Of a DNA stretch of 31,237 nucleotides, positions 30,984-31,237 are shown in pieces. Source of the stretch: Flavobacteriales bacterium UBA3431. Lineage in GTDB: Bacteria; Bacteroidota; Bacteroidia; Flavobacteriales; Schleiferiaceae. Numbering within the stretch: position 1 is the stretch's first letter; the number at the start of each line of letters is the position of its first letter. The notes below the pieces were generated by a model. The model ran no database searches and was not told where the DNA came from. It saw nothing but the letters and a program-made list of their open reading frames with translations. Position numbers and translations under genes: made by a program. The DNA lies in contig DFSS01000001.1 in NCBI GenBank assembly GCA_002381225.1, forward strand, positions 14,026 through 45,262. Direction: 5' to 3'.

Positions 30984-31237
30984 ATGAGTACAATTCGCAT
31001 GGCCTGGCGCAACATTTGGCGCAGCCCTTGGCGCTCCATTGTGGTCATCGGCTCGATGGCCTTGGGCGTATGGGCCGGCATTTTTATGATGGGCTGGGCC
31101 ACCGGGCTCAACGACGCCCGAACCGTCAGTCTTCTTGACGACAATGTGGGCCACGGACGCATTACGTCGGCGGCGTATGAGGCCTCCCCTGAGGCCGCAG
31201 CACTCATCCCGCAACTTGCAACTGTCCTGGAAAATAT
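30984..31237 (+). CDS. Second FtsX-like ABC transporter permease (partial)
   Basis: The first 84 residues are visible, MSTIRMAWRNIWRSPWRSIV followed by the hydrophobic VIGSMALGVWAGIFMMGWA, then the start of a periplasmic domain (ARTVSLLDDNVGHGRI). It resembles the N-terminus of the preceding permease and is cut by the window edge. It starts one base after the previous stop, so the two permeases are co-translated. A heterodimeric permease pair as in LolC/LolE is likely. Confidence 0.88.
   Translation, partial: MSTIRMAWRNIWRSPWRSIVVIGSMALGVWAGIFMMGWATGLNDARTVSLLDDNVGHGRITSAAYEASPEAAALIPQLATVLEN

Overview
The window is a gene-dense stretch of chromosome from a member of the Bacteroidota, probably class Flavobacteriia (a Schleiferiaceae/Cryomorphaceae-like organism is my guess from the fairly high GC content; the exact lineage cannot be fixed from this window). 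The phylum call rests on a SusC/SusD outer-membrane pair, a protein with a type IX secretion (T9SS) C-terminal sorting domain, a DUF4296 lipoprotein, a DUF2723 mannosyltransferase-like membrane protein, an SDR-type threonine dehydrogenase, general lack of Shine-Dalgarno sites, and repeated TAnnTTTG (-7) promoter elements. No tRNA, rRNA, CRISPR array, insertion sequence or phage gene was seen. No gap between genes exceeds about 140 bases.

Layout. 1-656 (-): N-terminal part of DNA polymerase I. 709-5452 (+): a tightly overlapped run of polyprenol-phosphate mannose synthase, dihydroorotase, DUF4296 lipoprotein, LuxE/PaaK-like acyl-activating protein, then two overlapping secreted-protein ORFs and a VOC protein. 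5445-6722 (-): tyrosyl-tRNA synthetase. 6770-9391 (+): SDR epimerase, AlkB-type dioxygenase, unknown lipoprotein. 9394-10314 (-): L-threonine dehydrogenase. 10425-13780 (+): tRNA uridine hydroxylase TrhO, homogentisate dioxygenase and 4-hydroxyphenylpyruvate dioxygenase, ended by a strong bidirectional terminator. 13854-16946 (-): DUF2723 protein. 17020-20864 (-): A-type iron-sulfur carrier, SufB, SufC, SufD. 20925-28308 (-): a starch/glycogen-type polysaccharide utilization locus (SusC, SusD, T9SS-sorted surface protein, GH13 amylase). 28448-28867 (-): BrxA-type bacilliredoxin. 29002-31237 (+): LolA-like protein plus two FtsX-type ABC permeases, the second cut by the window edge.

How the genes work together. 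SusC/SusD and the T9SS-sorted protein would capture and import alpha-glucans that the GH13 enzyme hydrolyses in the periplasm. HPPD and HmgA are consecutive steps of tyrosine catabolism, co-transcribed with O2-dependent TrhO. SufABCD builds Fe-S clusters. The mannose-phosphate-lipid synthase could supply the DUF2723 glycosyltransferase, although they sit 13 kb apart.

Most of the window is ordinary core genome. The parts most worth a second look are: a set of -7 promoter boxes placed only 4-6 bases before start codons, implying leaderless mRNAs; a tyrosyl-tRNA synthetase whose first HIGH-motif histidine is glycine; a pair of overlapping ORFs at 4155-4448 and 4252-5070, each with its own signal peptide; and an inverted repeat placed just upstream of the susC promoter. 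I did not find a convincing wholly new biological system.
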